64,000 nt of DNA from Candidatus Marisimplicoccus framensis (GCA_905182065.1 CAJIZN010000001.1:248001-312000); one strand, 5' to 3'; counted from the stretch's first letter, positions 29,275 to 40,220 are shown. The notes: generated from the sequence alone by a model not told the origin. A program made the numbers and translations.

Positions 29275-30407
29275 AAAAAATAAAGATCATAGCAATCACT
29301 ATTGCAATAATGTTTTCTATAATCTATGCATTAAATCTAGAATACTTTATTAAAGGTGTTCGAATAGTATATTTAAATGGTGAGACAACAGTCTTTATTG
29401 ATGATTTAAAATATTTTGATTATGAAACCATCAAAGCTCCTGATGAAAAGTCTCCTTGGAATGAAAGAGAAAATATAATTGATACTTTCTCAAATGAATT
29501 TGAGGAATTAAATAAGGAGTTTGGAACCGTTGCATATATTGTAATCCACAAGGATACAATTATTGCTGAAAAATATTATAAAGGATATTCATCTAATTCA
29601 TCTTCAAATTCTTTTTCTATGGCAAAAACTCTTGTTTCAGCCATGATGGGAAAAGCAGTAGAACTTGGATATATAAATAGTCTTAATGATAAAGTTATAG
29701 ATTATATACCCGAGCTTAAGGGAGAGTTTGCGAATGATGTTAGAGTAATTGATCTAGCTAGTATGACGTCCGGATTAGACTGGGATGAGGGTACTTCTGA
29801 TCCATTTAGCCCTGTTGCTAAACAGTATTTTGTTTCAGATGTTGAAGAACTAATGTTAAATCAGCCAATTATTGAAAAACCTGGTGAGAGAAATCATTAC
29901 TCTAGTGGTAACACTCAGCTTTTATCAATTTTAATTGAAAGAGCTTCTGGAATTAAAATTGATAAATTTTTTGAAAATGAAATTTGGTCCAAAATTAACC
30001 CCGATAATGATGCTTACTGGCAGGTTGATAGCAAAAAGAAAGGAAATATTAAATCTTTTTGTTGTTTTCACTCGAATGCACGTGATTTTTCTAGGTTAGG
30101 AAAGCTTTATTTAAATTATGGCAACTGGAATGGAAATCAGATTATCGATTCTACTTTTGTAAAATCATCTATGAAGCCTTTCCTTGATAATTTTGATGGA
30201 TATGGAATAGGTCTTTGGTTAAAAAAACATAAAGATTTAAATATTTCATTGATGAGTGGTCATCAAGGCCAATACGTAATTATGATTCCTGAAAAAGAAT
30301 TAATTATTACAAGATTAGGGGAGAGAGATATTGATCTTGGAGGTCCTGGTGTTTCAGGTGATGTTCTATCGTATATTGATGAGGCCCTTAAACTAATTGA
30401 AGATTAA
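29271..30407 (+). CDS. Serine hydrolase, class C beta-lactamase fold
   Basis: A 378-residue penicillin-binding-protein-like hydrolase with an N-terminal hydrophobic anchor or signal (IKIIAITIAIMFSIIYALN). The SxxK motif is SMAK in SFSMAKTLVSAMMGKA, the second motif is HYSSGNTQLLS, and the third region is SGHQGQYVIM. Function (peptidase, esterase or beta-lactamase-like) cannot be set from sequence. It overlaps the antiporter gene by 4 bp, so the two are probably co-transcribed. It is convergent with xth. A second member of the family lies at 34410. Confidence 0.85.
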   Translation: MKKIKIIAITIAIMFSIIYALNLEYFIKGVRIVYLNGETTVFIDDLKYFDYETIKAPDEKSPWNERENIIDTFSNEFEELNKEFGTVAYIVIHKDTIIAEKYYKGYSSNSSSNSFSMAKTLVSAMMGKAVELGYINSLNDKVIDYIPELKGEFANDVRVIDLASMTSGLDWDEGTSDPFSPVAKQYFVSDVEELMLNQPIIEKPGERNHYSSGNTQLLSILIERASGIKIDKFFENEIWSKINPDNDAYWQVDSKKKGNIKSFCCFHSNARDFSRLGKLYLNYGNWNGNQIIDSTFVKSSMKPFLDNFDGYGIGLWLKKHKDLNISLMSGHQGQYVIMIPEKELIITRLGERDIDLGGPGVSGDVLSYIDEALKLIED

Positions 30408-31165
30408 ATCTTGAGTTTTAATTTAACTGGACAATGATCAGAATGAAATACATCCTGAAGTATTGAAGCATCTTCAATTTTATTTAACAAGGATTTTGAT
30501 ACAATATTATAATCTATCCTCCATCCTTTATTATTAGCTCTAGAGTTAGCTCTATAGCTCCACCAACTGTATTGATGAGGTGATTTATTTATTACTCTAA
30601 ATGAATCTATGAATTTATCCCCAATGAATGAATCTAACCATTCTCTTTCTTCAGATAAAAATCCTGAGACATTTTTATTTCTTACTGGATCATGAATGTC
30701 TATTGCATTGTGACAAATATTATAGTCTCCACAAATAACTAGATTTTCAATTTTGTTACTTAAAGAATAGATATATTCCTTAAAATCATCCATAAAACGA
30801 AATTTAAAATCAAGTCTATCAGTGTTAGTGCCAGATGGAAGATATAAGCTCATAATAGATACTTTATCAAAATCCAACCTTATAATTCTTCCTTCAAAAT
30901 CCATGTAATCAATACCTGAACCATATTCAATATGATTAGGTTTTATTTTTGAAAAAATTGCAACACCACTGTATCCTTTTTTTTGAGCAGAAAACCAATA
31001 TGAATGATAACCTAAATTCTCTATTAGATCAAATTCAACTTGATCCTTGTTTGCTTTTGTTTCTTGGAGACATATAACATCAGGAGATTCACTTTTAAGC
31101 CAATCAACGAGTCCTTTTCTCATTGCTGCTCTAATTCCATTAACATTATAAGTAATTATATTCAA
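30404..31165 (-). CDS. xth: Exodeoxyribonuclease III / AP endonuclease
   Basis: Base-excision repair nuclease, 253 residues, of the ExoIII/EEP family. Motifs are NVNGIRAAMRKGL, the metal-binding Glu in CLQETKA, YLPSGTNTDRLDFK, CGDYNICHNAIDI, and the catalytic Asp-His in HSDHCPVKLKLKI. The pattern NGIRAA is characteristic of ExoIII. It overlaps glyS by 4 bp on the same strand. Confidence 0.93.
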   Translation of the reverse strand: MNIITYNVNGIRAAMRKGLVDWLKSESPDVICLQETKANKDQVEFDLIENLGYHSYWFSAQKKGYSGVAIFSKIKPNHIEYGSGIDYMDFEGRIIRLDFDKVSIMSLYLPSGTNTDRLDFKFRFMDDFKEYIYSLSNKIENLVICGDYNICHNAIDIHDPVRNKNVSGFLSEEREWLDSFIGDKFIDSFRVINKSPHQYSWWSYRANSRANNKGWRIDYNIVSKSLLNKIEDASILQDVFHSDHCPVKLKLKI

Positions 31166-32703
31166 TTGTCTAGCTTTTTTAATAAGCTTTTAAGAGTTAG
31201 TTCAGAGTCAACTATAGTTTTTAATTCCGATAGTTTAATTCGTCTTTGTTCCATTGAATCTCTATCTCTAATAGTAAAAGTATCATCTTCAATTGTTTGA
31301 TGATCAACAGTTATACAGTAGGGAGTTCCTATTGCGTCCTGCCTTCTATATCTTCTTCCTATTGCATCTTTTTCATCATAAACAATATTGATGTCATGAA
31401 CAAAATCTCTCATAATTTTCCTAGTATATTCTGGCAACCCATCTTTTTTTAATAAAGGTAAAAATGCTAATTTATTTGGTGCTAGTTGCCTAGGAATACT
31501 CATTACAGTTCTTGAAGATCCATCCTCTAAAATTTCAGTTTTAAGTGAATTTGAAAGTATAGCCAAAAACATTCTATCTAGTCCGATAGAAGTTTCTACA
31601 ACATAAGGTGTGTAATTCTTATCTAATACTGGATCAAAATATTGTATTTTTTTTCCAGATAATTTTTCATGGCTTTTAAGATCAAAATCTGTTCTGGAAT
31701 GAATTCCTTCAAGTTCTCTAAATCCAAATGGAAAAAGAAATTCTATATCACATGCAGCATCTGCATAATGAGCAAGTTTATCATGATCATGATATCTAAA
31801 AGAATTAGAATTTATTCCTAAATTCAAATGCCAATCAAGTCTCTTTTTCTTCCATTGATTAAAATAGTCTTCTTGAGTACCAGGCTGAATAAAGAACTGC
31901 ATTTCCATTTGTTCAAATTCCCTCATTCTAAAAATAAACTGACGAGCCACAATTTCATTTCTGAATGCTTTACCAGTTTGTGCAATACCAAATGGTATTT
32001 TCATTCTTGAGGTTTTTTGAACGCTTAAGTAATTTAAAAAAATTCCCTGGGCAGTTTCAGGTCTCAAGTATAAATCCATACTAGAATCCTCAGATGCTCC
32101 AAGTTTGGTGTTAAACATAAGGTTGAACTGTCTTACTTCCGTCCAATTACATGTACCCGAAACAGGACATTTAATTTCTAAATCATCAATTATTTTTTTT
32201 ACTGCTATCAAGTCATCATTCTCAAAAGCCAAAATCATTTTACCTTTTACATCTTCAATAGATTTAGTAATCTCTAATACTCTTGGATTAGTTTCTAAAA
32301 ACTGTTTCTTATCAAATTTTTCTTTAAATCTTTTTTCAGCTTTTGAAATCTCTTTTTGAATTTTTGAATTCAATTTTTCTATGTATTCCTCAATTAAGAC
32401 ATCAGCTCTATATCTTTTTTTTGAATCTTTATTGTCAATTAAAGGATCATTGAAAGCATCTACATGACCTGAAGCCACCCATGTTTTTGGATGCATAAAT
32501 ATAGCAGAGTCAATACCAACTATATTTTCATTTAGCTGAATCATTGACTTCCACCAGTATTCTCTAATATTATTTTTCAGTAAGGCTCCATTATGAGCAT
32601 AGTCATAAATAGCATTTAAACCTTCATATATTTCACTTGATGGAAATATAAAACCATATTCTTTCGAGTGTGATACTATTTTTTTTAGAGCTTCTTTGTC
32701 CAT
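31162..32703 (-). CDS. glyS: Glycyl-tRNA synthetase (single-chain, eukaryote/archaeal-like type)
   Basis: Charges tRNA-Gly. The 513-residue homodimeric class II enzyme differs from the alpha2beta2 form of many bacteria. Motifs include SSEIYEGLNAIYDYAHNGAL, WKSMIQLNENIVGIDSAIFM, RPETAQGIFLNYLSVQK with RMKIPFGIAQTGKAFRNEI (motif 2), EFEQMEMQFF, VVETSIGLDRMFLAIL (motif 3), and the C-terminal anticodon-binding domain. The promoter lies in the 66-bp gap shared with the divergent Ig-like lipoprotein gene. Confidence 0.95.
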   Translation of the reverse strand: MDKEALKKIVSHSKEYGFIFPSSEIYEGLNAIYDYAHNGALLKNNIREYWWKSMIQLNENIVGIDSAIFMHPKTWVASGHVDAFNDPLIDNKDSKKRYRADVLIEEYIEKLNSKIQKEISKAEKRFKEKFDKKQFLETNPRVLEITKSIEDVKGKMILAFENDDLIAVKKIIDDLEIKCPVSGTCNWTEVRQFNLMFNTKLGASEDSSMDLYLRPETAQGIFLNYLSVQKTSRMKIPFGIAQTGKAFRNEIVARQFIFRMREFEQMEMQFFIQPGTQEDYFNQWKKKRLDWHLNLGINSNSFRYHDHDKLAHYADAACDIEFLFPFGFRELEGIHSRTDFDLKSHEKLSGKKIQYFDPVLDKNYTPYVVETSIGLDRMFLAILSNSLKTEILEDGSSRTVMSIPRQLAPNKLAFLPLLKKDGLPEYTRKIMRDFVHDINIVYDEKDAIGRRYRRQDAIGTPYCITVDHQTIEDDTFTIRDRDSMEQRRIKLSELKTIVDSELTLKSLLKKLDN

Positions 32704-32769
32704 TAGTATATTGTAAAAATAGTTCTTTTTACTATTTTAAATACGTTAATTTGTAATTGAATTAATACA

Positions 32770-34404
32770 ATGAGAAATTTAATATACACTGTTTTATCAA
32801 TAGTGATAATTAATGGTTGTGCAAAGCGAGGTTCGCCAAGTGGTGGTCCAGTTGATAGCATTGCGCCTGTTCTTATAAATGCTAGTCCTAAACTAAATTC
32901 AATAAACTTTGACTCTGAAGAAATTAAACTAACTTTTGATGAGTTTGTTAAATTAGATAAAGTAGAAGATCAATTAATTATTTCTCCACCTTTGGAAAAG
33001 ACATCTTATGAAGTAAAACCTTTAAGTGGAGTAACTAAAAAAGTTTTTTTAAAATTTCTAGATAGTCTTGAATCAGAAACAACTTATACAATAAATTTTG
33101 GGAATAGCATTAAAGACAATAATGAAGGAAACCCTCTAACTTTTTTTAATTATACATTTTCGACAGGAGAGACTATTGATTCATTATATGTAAAAGGAAA
33201 TATATCTGATGCCTATGATTTCGAAACTGATAATTATATTTCACTTCATCTATATAGAATTGATTCTATTTTTAAAGATTCTGTAATCTTTAATGATCGT
33301 CCAACATATATTGCTAATTCATTAGATTCAACCTCTTATCAATTTCAAAATATTAAAGAAGGTAAATATTTAATTATAGCCTTAAAAGATGTTGATAATA
33401 ATTACTTTTTTGATCCATTTTTTGATAAGATTGGATTTGTTGACTCATTAATTACTCTTCCAAGAGATTCAATTATTGATTTTAGATTATTCAAAGAAGA
33501 GACAGCTTTAATATGGGATAAACCTCATTTTATAAATAGTGAAAAAATTGGATTTGGGTATTATGGAAAACTTGATTTAAAAAATATCGAGATTGAGTCA
33601 TCTATACCTGACAGTGTTCAGTATACATTTACAAAAGAATTTGAAAAAGACACACTTAATTTTTGGCTTTCGAGAAATAGCTTTGATTCTTTAAATTTTA
33701 ATTTGATAGAAAAAGATACTATTAAGCTTGTGACTATTAAATTTGACAGAGCCAGAGATACATTAATCGATTCATTAAGTATAAGTCCTAAAACAACTAA
33801 TGTAATTCACCTCAAGGAAACATTTAAACTTTCATCAAACATACCTTTAAAAAATATTAAAGATTCTTTAATTACTATAAGGGATATTGATTCTTTAGTA
33901 GTTCCTTTTACAACTTCAATTAATGATAATTTAGATGAAATAGATATAAAATTTGAAGTTTCTCCTTCAGATAATTATAGGATTTTTATTTTGCCTGAAT
34001 CTATAAGAGACGTAAGAGGTGTAGTTAATGACACCTTAGAATATAGCGTTGTTAGCCAATCAATAGAAGACTATGGAAATGTCTATTTAGATATAATTAG
34101 AAATAATGAGTCTAAATTTATTCTTCATATGATAAATTCTAATGGTGACATAATTAGAGAATTTAATAATGTATCTGAAAATTCCACATATAACTTTGAA
34201 TATATAAGGCCTGGAAAATATACCTTTAGATTAATTGAAGATTCAAATAATAATAATATCTGGGATACTGGGAATTACCTTAGAAAAGTTCAGCCTGAAC
34301 CTGTTTATTATTTTTCAAATGAAATTGAAGTAAGAGCAAACTGGGATCTAAATGAAATTTTTGATCTTAATCAAACTCAAATAATTAAAGATTCTATAAA
34401 TTAA
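32770..34404 (+). CDS. Ig-like (SbsA-type) domain lipoprotein
   Basis: A 544-residue outer-envelope lipoprotein with lipobox VIINGC followed by AKRGSPSGGPVDSIAPVLINASP, a conserved opening of a widespread Bacteroidota Ig-like family. The next ~90 residues form a bacterial Ig-like domain (INFDSEEIKLTFDEFVKLDK), ending with TYTINFGNSIKDNNEGNPL. A Cna-B-like segment (GKYLIIALKDVDNNYFFDPF) recurs near the end as GKYTFRLIEDSNNNNIWDTG. No catalytic motif is visible; the role is unknown. Confidence 0.8.
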   Translation: MRNLIYTVLSIVIINGCAKRGSPSGGPVDSIAPVLINASPKLNSINFDSEEIKLTFDEFVKLDKVEDQLIISPPLEKTSYEVKPLSGVTKKVFLKFLDSLESETTYTINFGNSIKDNNEGNPLTFFNYTFSTGETIDSLYVKGNISDAYDFETDNYISLHLYRIDSIFKDSVIFNDRPTYIANSLDSTSYQFQNIKEGKYLIIALKDVDNNYFFDPFFDKIGFVDSLITLPRDSIIDFRLFKEETALIWDKPHFINSEKIGFGYYGKLDLKNIEIESSIPDSVQYTFTKEFEKDTLNFWLSRNSFDSLNFNLIEKDTIKLVTIKFDRARDTLIDSLSISPKTTNVIHLKETFKLSSNIPLKNIKDSLITIRDIDSLVVPFTTSINDNLDEIDIKFEVSPSDNYRIFILPESIRDVRGVVNDTLEYSVVSQSIEDYGNVYLDIIRNNESKFILHMINSNGDIIREFNNVSENSTYNFEYIRPGKYTFRLIEDSNNNNIWDTGNYLRKVQPEPVYYFSNEIEVRANWDLNEIFDLNQTQIIKDSIN

Positions 34405-34409
34405 AAAAA

Positions 34410-35567
34410 ATGAAAAAATTTTTATCACTCTTAACTATTATATTCTTTATAAATGTTAATGCACAAAACTCATACTTTCCAAGTAAAGGAAATTGGGAGA
34501 CTAAATCTCCTGAATTTTTTAAATATGACTCAAAAAAACTAAGTAAGGCAATTGATTTTGTAATTAAAACTCAAAATAATGGAGATAAGGATTTAAGAGT
34601 TGAAATATTAAAGGGATTTTCATCCGAACCTTATCATAGTATTAAAGGCCCAACTAAAAAAAGGGGTGCAACAAATGGGCTAATTATTAAAGATGGATAT
34701 ATAATAGCGTCATGGGGTGACACCAAAAGAGTTGATATGACTTTTAGCGTTACAAAAAGCTATCTTTCAGCAGTTGCTGGAGTTGCTATTGATGAAAAAT
34801 TAATTAAATCAGAGAACGATTTAGTATCTGATTACTTATGGGATAAAACTTTTGATGGTAATATGAATAGTAAAATTTCATGGGAACATCTTCTAAACCA
34901 ATCATCTGATTGGTTTGGAAATCTTTTTGGTATTAATCACTGGGAGGATAGGCCAGATACTAGTAAGACCTTAGATGATTGGAGATCAGAAGCTCAAAGA
35001 GAGCCTGGAACTTATTATAAATATAATGACGTAAGAGTTAACGTTTTATCATACTCTCTTCTTAATATATTTAGAGAACCCTTACCGAAAGTTCTTAAAA
35101 ACTATATAATGGATCCAATTGGAGCATCTGATAGTTGGAGATGGTATGGATATGAAAAATCTTGGATAAATCTTGATGGTTTAATGGTACAATCTGTTTC
35201 AGGAGGAGGGCATAACGGTGGAGGAGTATTCATTAATTCTGAAGACCATGCTAGGTTTGGACTCTTATATTTAAATAATGGAATGTGGGGTGATAAAAGA
35301 ATTATATCTGAAGACTGGATAAAAAAATCAATTACTCCATCACAAACTAATCCTGAATATGGATATATGTGGTGGATTAATTCTGAACAAGGTGAAGACT
35401 ATTTAAGAACAGATTGGAAAAATGTACCAACTAACATATACTATGGAGCTGGATTCGGCGGAAATTATGTAGTTGTAATTCCTGATGAAAATATAGTTGT
35501 AGTTGGAAGATGGCTAGGAAGAGATAAGATTGGTACTTTTATTCAGATGATTCTAGAATCTAAATAA
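34410..35567 (+). CDS. Secreted serine hydrolase, class C beta-lactamase fold
   Basis: A 385-residue exported hydrolase with signal peptide MKKFLSLLTIIFFINVNAQ. The SxxK motif is SVTK in MTFSVTKSYLSAVAG, the second motif region is YYKYNDVRVN, and GGGHNGGGVFINSEDHARFG precedes the third. It is only distantly similar to the paralogue at 29271, so this looks like two family members rather than a recent duplication. It starts 5 bp after the Ig-like lipoprotein and is convergent with sdhB, 1 bp away. Confidence 0.83.
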   Translation: MKKFLSLLTIIFFINVNAQNSYFPSKGNWETKSPEFFKYDSKKLSKAIDFVIKTQNNGDKDLRVEILKGFSSEPYHSIKGPTKKRGATNGLIIKDGYIIASWGDTKRVDMTFSVTKSYLSAVAGVAIDEKLIKSENDLVSDYLWDKTFDGNMNSKISWEHLLNQSSDWFGNLFGINHWEDRPDTSKTLDDWRSEAQREPGTYYKYNDVRVNVLSYSLLNIFREPLPKVLKNYIMDPIGASDSWRWYGYEKSWINLDGLMVQSVSGGGHNGGGVFINSEDHARFGLLYLNNGMWGDKRIISEDWIKKSITPSQTNPEYGYMWWINSEQGEDYLRTDWKNVPTNIYYGAGFGGNYVVVIPDENIVVVGRWLGRDKIGTFIQMILESK

Positions 35568-35568
35568 A

Positions 35569-36309
35569 TTATAGCTTAGCTTTTAGAAATTCTTTATTCA
35601 TCCTTGCAATATTTTCAATTGATATACCTTTTGGACATTCAACCTCACATGCACCTGTATTTGTACAGTTTCCAAACCCTTCTTCATCCATTTGCTTTAC
35701 CATATTTAGAACCCTGTCTTTAGCTTCAACTTGTCCTTGAGGTAAATATGATAATTGGGAAACCTTAGCAGACACAAATAGCATAGCAGATGCATTTTTA
35801 CAAGTAGCTACACAGGCTCCACAGCCAATACATGTTGCAGCATCGAAAGCACTGTCAGCATCAGATTTTCTAATTGGAATTGTATTTGCATCTTGAGTAT
35901 TACCTGAGGTATTAATACTTATATACCCTCCAGAATGTTGAATTCTATCAAAAGCTGATCTATCTACTACTAGATCTTTAATTACAGGAAATGAGCTTGC
36001 TCTAAAAGGTTCAATTACTATAGAATCTCCATCTTTAAATTTTCGCATGTGAAGCTGACAAGTCGTAATACCTGTGTCTGGTCCATGCGCTCTTCCATTA
36101 ATAAATAATGAACAACTACCACATATACCTTCCCTACAATCATGATCAAAAGCTATAGGATCAACTCCTTCTAAAATAAGTTTTTCATTCAAGACATCCA
36201 TCATTTCAAGAAATGACATATCTGGGGTTATTTCATCAATTTCATAATTGTGAAGGCTTCCCTTAGATTCTGAGTTAGATTGTCTCCAAATTTTTAGATC
36301 TAATTTCAT
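35569..36309 (-). CDS. sdhB: Succinate dehydrogenase / fumarate reductase iron-sulfur subunit
   Basis: Electron-transfer subunit of complex II, 246 residues. The [2Fe-2S] motif is [16 protein letters not shown] with TTCQLHM. The [4Fe-4S] site is [11 protein letters not shown], and the [3Fe-4S] site is [14 protein letters not shown]. The long inter-cluster segment is typical of the fumarate-reductase-like complex II of Bacteroidota. It is separated from sdhA by an S10 peptidase gene, which is unusual. Confidence 0.95.
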   Translation of the reverse strand: MKLDLKIWRQSNSESKGSLHNYEIDEITPDMSFLEMMDVLNEKLILEGVDPIAFDHDCREGICGSCSLFINGRAHGPDTGITTCQLHMRKFKDGDSIVIEPFRASSFPVIKDLVVDRSAFDRIQHSGGYISINTSGNTQDANTIPIRKSDADSAFDAATCIGCGACVATCKNASAMLFVSAKVSQLSYLPQGQVEAKDRVLNMVKQMDEEGFGNCTNTGACEVECPKGISIENIARMNKEFLKAKL

Positions 36310-36310
36310 T

Positions 36311-37819
36311 TTAATACTTTGCTGATTTATTATTTGTTACTGTATTTAATATAAAATCTCTTAAATCTTGATTTGATTTTTTTAAGTCCTCTCTTCTTAA
36401 ATACATCATATGACCACTTTCATATCCTTTAAATATAAATCGATCTTTAAGTTTACCCGAAGGATCTACTTGTTGCATAGTATACTTTGCAGCAGAAAAA
36501 GTTGTAGCACCATCATAGTATCCCGACTGTATTAGGACATTTAAAAATGGGTTTTCTGCAATTGCCTCTCTAAAATTTCTTCTAATATTTATATTATCTG
36601 AATCCCAGGGTCTAACTGATAACTCATTTCTAGCCCAAGTATTATATTTTATATCCGTTTCGAATTTTAAAACTTCTTTGATGTATGAATTTATTGCAGG
36701 TGTAAAAGCATGATCCCAAGCACTCATTTCTGGTGCATATTCAAAATAATTTCCAGAATCTTTACTATCTATTCCTTTGTATCTAGAATCAAGTCTACCT
36801 ATTGTAAACCCTTCATCTCTTAAAAGTTCTTTCCAGAAAAAACTAGTTGAAATATTTAAATTATTCTTTATTATTTCATCATACTCTATACCAGTAAGTA
36901 TTTCAATTTTTTTAGCAATTTCATCCTTTTTACCCTCACTTATATACCCTCCCTTCGCAAGAGCTGGAAGTAATTCATTATATGCAAAATCTTCAGAAGT
37001 TTCAATAATCTCTTCCAAAGATTTCTCTTGAAGATTTTTATTTAACTTATTGTGGTACCATGCAGTAGCAGAAAAATATGGAAAGTCCACAGTGGGAAGA
37101 ATTATACCTCCTGATTCATATCTTAGTTCATAATCAGCAGGAGAGACTAGAACTACTCCATTTAAATAAAGCCACTGATTTTGTTGAAGCTCATGTGCAA
37201 GACCCATTACTCTGACACCTCCATAACTCTCACCTATTATATACTTAGGAGACTTCCATCTATTAGATCTAGATACGAATGTACTCATCCACTCTGCTAG
37301 ATACTTTGCATCTTGATTGACACCAAAGAATTTATCTGTTGCTTCTTGTTTTGTCATCTCTTTCAAGATTCTGGAATAACCAATATTAATTGGATTTACA
37401 AAGACAATATCTGCAACATCTAATATTGAATAAGGATTAGATTTATATCCATACGGTTGAATAGGATATCCTTCATCATCAATTATTAAATTGTAGGGGC
37501 CTGTATATCCCATATGCATCCATATTGAAGCTGAACCAGGACCTCCATTAAATGAAAACGCTAATGGTCTATTAGAGTCATCCTCAATATCAGTTCTTTT
37601 GTAATAAGTGTAATGAAGAGTTGCAATTACTTCTCCCTTTACATCCCAAATGGGTTGAGTTCCAATTTGAGCGGAATAGTTTACTTTTTCTCCAAGGATT
37701 GTAGTAGAATGATTTGTTATTACTTTTTGGTCAGCTGAAATCTGCCTATCAAAAATACTTCCTTGTGAATAGGTGTTTATTGATACTAAAAGTAAAAATA
37801 TGCTGAATAAATTTTTCAT
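36311..37819 (-). CDS. Secreted S10 serine carboxypeptidase-like protein
   Basis: A 502-residue exported alpha/beta hydrolase of peptidase family S10, with signal peptide [19 protein letters not shown]. Motifs are [20 protein letters not shown] (oxyanion region), [15 protein letters not shown], and the nucleophile Ser in GESYGGVR. The acid is in [10 protein letters not shown] and the His in [11 protein letters not shown]. It lies between sdhA (10 bp) and sdhB (1 bp) on the same strand, so it is co-transcribed with complex II despite having no obvious functional link. Substrates are unknown. Confidence 0.88.
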   Translation of the reverse strand: MKNLFSIFLLLVSINTYSQGSIFDRQISADQKVITNHSTTILGEKVNYSAQIGTQPIWDVKGEVIATLHYTYYKRTDIEDDSNRPLAFSFNGGPGSASIWMHMGYTGPYNLIIDDEGYPIQPYGYKSNPYSILDVADIVFVNPINIGYSRILKEMTKQEATDKFFGVNQDAKYLAEWMSTFVSRSNRWKSPKYIIGESYGGVRVMGLAHELQQNQWLYLNGVVLVSPADYELRYESGGIILPTVDFPYFSATAWYHNKLNKNLQEKSLEEIIETSEDFAYNELLPALAKGGYISEGKKDEIAKKIEILTGIEYDEIIKNNLNISTSFFWKELLRDEGFTIGRLDSRYKGIDSKDSGNYFEYAPEMSAWDHAFTPAINSYIKEVLKFETDIKYNTWARNELSVRPWDSDNINIRRNFREAIAENPFLNVLIQSGYYDGATTFSAAKYTMQQVDPSGKLKDRFIFKGYESGHMMYLRREDLKKSNQDLRDFILNTVTNNKSAKY

Positions 37820-37828
37820 GATTTTATA

Positions 37829-40168
37829 TTATTTATAGGATCTAGTTTTGATTTCTATTTCTTCATACTTTAAATCTTCTTTATGTAAAATTGGTTTTGT
37901 TGGATCATTATTAAATTCCCACGCTGAAACAAATTTAAAGTTTTCATCATCTCTTATTGCTTCTCCATCACTAGTTTGGAACTCCTCCCTAAAGTGTCCA
38001 CCACAAGATTCTCTTCTTTGTAATGCATCAATTGCAAATAACTCACCCAGTTCTAAGAAGTCTGAAACTCTCGTAGCTTTAGCTAGTTGCTCATTAAATT
38101 CTGATTTAGTTCCAGGAATTTTCACATTTTTATGAAAGTCTTTTCGTAAATCTTGAATTTCTTTAATGGCTTTTTTTAAGTCTATTTCATTCCTAGACAT
38201 TCCACACTTCTCCCACATTATTTTTCCAAGTTTTTTATGATAATAATCAACAGAATTTACTCCATCATTGTTAATTAACTTATCAATTTGCTCTTCTATT
38301 TTTTTCTCACTCTTTTCGAACTCTTCTGAATCAGTAGAAATTTTACCAGTACTTATTTCATCAGACAGATAATCTCCAATAGTATAAGGAAGAACAAAAT
38401 ATCCATCAGCCAGACCTTGCATTAGAGCTGATGCTCCAAGCCTATTTGCACCATGATCAGAAAAATTAGCCTCTCCTATTGCAAAACATCCTTGAATAGA
38501 AGTCATTAGATTATAGTCAACCCAAACCCCACCCATTGTGTAATGAACTGCTGGATATATTTTCATGGGTACTTTATAAGGATCTTCATCTACAATTTTT
38601 TCATACATCTGAAAAAGATTCCCATATTTTTGTTTAACAACATCTCTTCCTAGTTTATAAACTAATTCTGAATCAGAAGAATCCTGACCACTTATTTTTA
38701 CTTTTTCTTCACCATATCTAATAATTGCGTGAGAGAAATCGAGGAAAACAGCTTCTCCTGTTTGATTAACTCCATATCCATTATCACATCTTTCTTTTGC
38801 AGCTCTAGAGGCAATATCTCTTGGAACTAGGTTTCCAAATGCTGGATATCTTCTTTCCAAATAATAATCTCTTTTTTCTTCAGGTAAATTTACAGGAGAT
38901 AATTTTCCATTTCTTATCAACTCTGCATCAGATTTCTCTTTAGGGACCCAGATCCTTCCATCATTTCTTAAAGACTCAGACATTAGGGTCAATTTAGATT
39001 GATAATCACCCGAAACTGGTATACATGTAGGGTGAATCTGCGTGAAACATGGGTTAGCAAAATAGGCACCTTTTTTGTGAATTTTCCATGCTGCAGAAAC
39101 ATTACTTCCCATTGCATTAGTTGATAAAAAGAATACATTTCCATAACCACCAGATGCAATAACTACTGCGTGAGCGGAATGTCTTTCTAATTTACCTGTA
39201 ACTAGATCTCTTGCAATTATTCCTCTGGCTTTACCATCAACTTTTACTATATCCATCATCTCATGCCTACTAAACATTTCAATTTTTCCTCTAGCAATTT
39301 GTCTATTCATTGCTGAATATGCTCCTAATAGTAATTGTTGTCCAGTTTGTCCTTTAGCATAAAAAGTTCTTGAAACTTGAACCCCTCCAAAAGATCTATT
39401 ATCAAGAAGACCTCCATAATCTCTTGCAAAAGGAACACCTTGAGCAACACATTGATCAATTATATTTCCTGATACTTCTGCTAATCTATGAACGTTTGCT
39501 TCCCTTGATCTATAATCTCCACCCTTAATTGTGTCATAAAAAAGTCTATAATTTGAATCTCCATCTCCTTGATAATTTTTAGAAGCATTAATACCTCCTT
39601 GAGCAGCTATTGAGTGAGCACGTCTAGGAGAATCTTGAAAACAGAATGCTTTTACATTATAACCTAACTCTGCAAGAGAAGCTGAAGCTGAGGATCCTGC
39701 TAGGCCTGTTCCAACAACAATCACGTCTATATTTCTTTTATTTGAAGGACTAACTAGGTTTATCTTACTTTTATGATTTTCCCATTTAAGTGCTAGGGAG
39801 CCTAAGGGAATTTTAGAGTTTAGAATATTCTCCAATTTAACTGAAGTAGAATCATCCTTAATTTTTAAAGTCTCAAGTTCAACTTTTAATTTTTCAGGAG
39901 TAAGAACTTTGTCATTAGTTTTATAAGAATGGATAATATCTTCTAGTTCAGTTTTAACAGAATCAATTTTTTGATTTTTAGACTTATATTCTTTATCTCC
40001 TGACTTTACTTTTTTATTAGTAAAATCCCAGTGCTTATTATTAATTTTTAGACTACAGAAAACTTTTGTTCTCTTACTATCATTATGGTAAATAAAAAAA
40101 GGCGAGACATATTCATCAGAGCTTTTCTTTTTATACTTGACATGTTTTTCTGTTAGATACAATCCCAT
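37829..40168 (-). CDS. sdhA: Succinate dehydrogenase flavoprotein subunit with N-terminal integrase-arm-like domain
   Basis: The C-terminal ~668 residues are a standard complex II flavoprotein: [20 protein letters not shown] (FAD-binding), covalent-FAD His in [13 protein letters not shown], and DGRIW and [20 protein letters not shown] segments. Normal flavobacterial SdhA begins about where residue 112 stands here ([18 protein letters not shown]), and residue 112 is a TTG at 39835 that could itself be a start. Residues 1-105 instead resemble the arm-binding domain of Bacteroidota tyrosine integrases: a [25 protein letters not shown] core, NKKVK, then helices ending [10 protein letters not shown]. 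No integrase catalytic domain follows. The frame is open throughout, so a fused 779-residue protein is possible. Confidence 0.88.
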   Translation of the reverse strand: MGLYLTEKHVKYKKKSSDEYVSPFFIYHNDSKRTKVFCSLKINNKHWDFTNKKVKSGDKEYKSKNQKIDSVKTELEDIIHSYKTNDKVLTPEKLKVELETLKIKDDSTSVKLENILNSKIPLGSLALKWENHKSKINLVSPSNKRNIDVIVVGTGLAGSSASASLAELGYNVKAFCFQDSPRRAHSIAAQGGINASKNYQGDGDSNYRLFYDTIKGGDYRSREANVHRLAEVSGNIIDQCVAQGVPFARDYGGLLDNRSFGGVQVSRTFYAKGQTGQQLLLGAYSAMNRQIARGKIEMFSRHEMMDIVKVDGKARGIIARDLVTGKLERHSAHAVVIASGGYGNVFFLSTNAMGSNVSAAWKIHKKGAYFANPCFTQIHPTCIPVSGDYQSKLTLMSESLRNDGRIWVPKEKSDAELIRNGKLSPVNLPEEKRDYYLERRYPAFGNLVPRDIASRAAKERCDNGYGVNQTGEAVFLDFSHAIIRYGEEKVKISGQDSSDSELVYKLGRDVVKQKYGNLFQMYEKIVDEDPYKVPMKIYPAVHYTMGGVWVDYNLMTSIQGCFAIGEANFSDHGANRLGASALMQGLADGYFVLPYTIGDYLSDEISTGKISTDSEEFEKSEKKIEEQIDKLINNDGVNSVDYYHKKLGKIMWEKCGMSRNEIDLKKAIKEIQDLRKDFHKNVKIPGTKSEFNEQLAKATRVSDFLELGELFAIDALQRRESCGGHFREEFQTSDGEAIRDDENFKFVSAWEFNNDPTKPILHKEDLKYEEIEIKTRSYK

Positions 40169-40196
40169 TATGCAAATATATATTTTTTTTTATTCA

Positions 40197-40217
40197 TTGT
40201 ACCCCGTTTTGTGCCCC
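40197..40217 (-). repeat. Paired GGGG(C/T)ACAA repeats upstream of the arm-like domain
   Basis: On the minus strand GGGGCACAAAA (40217-40207) is followed by GGGGTACAA (40205-40197), between the sdhC stop and the ATG of the fused sdhA. Two near-identical G4-rich repeats directly before an integrase-arm-like coding segment look like arm-type binding sites of a mobile element. A similar pair stands alone at 57574-57602. A TATATTTG element (40180-40173) then ends 4 bp before the ATG at 40168. Confidence 0.55.
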
Positions 40218-40220
40218 AAA

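Noticed and set aside
29271-35567. Recent duplication of the two class C hydrolases
   Set aside because: The two proteins share the fold motifs only; overall similarity by eye is low.
37829-40217. Intact integrative element at the sdh operon
   Set aside because: Only an arm-like domain and short repeats are present; there is no catalytic integrase domain, cargo or matching right end.
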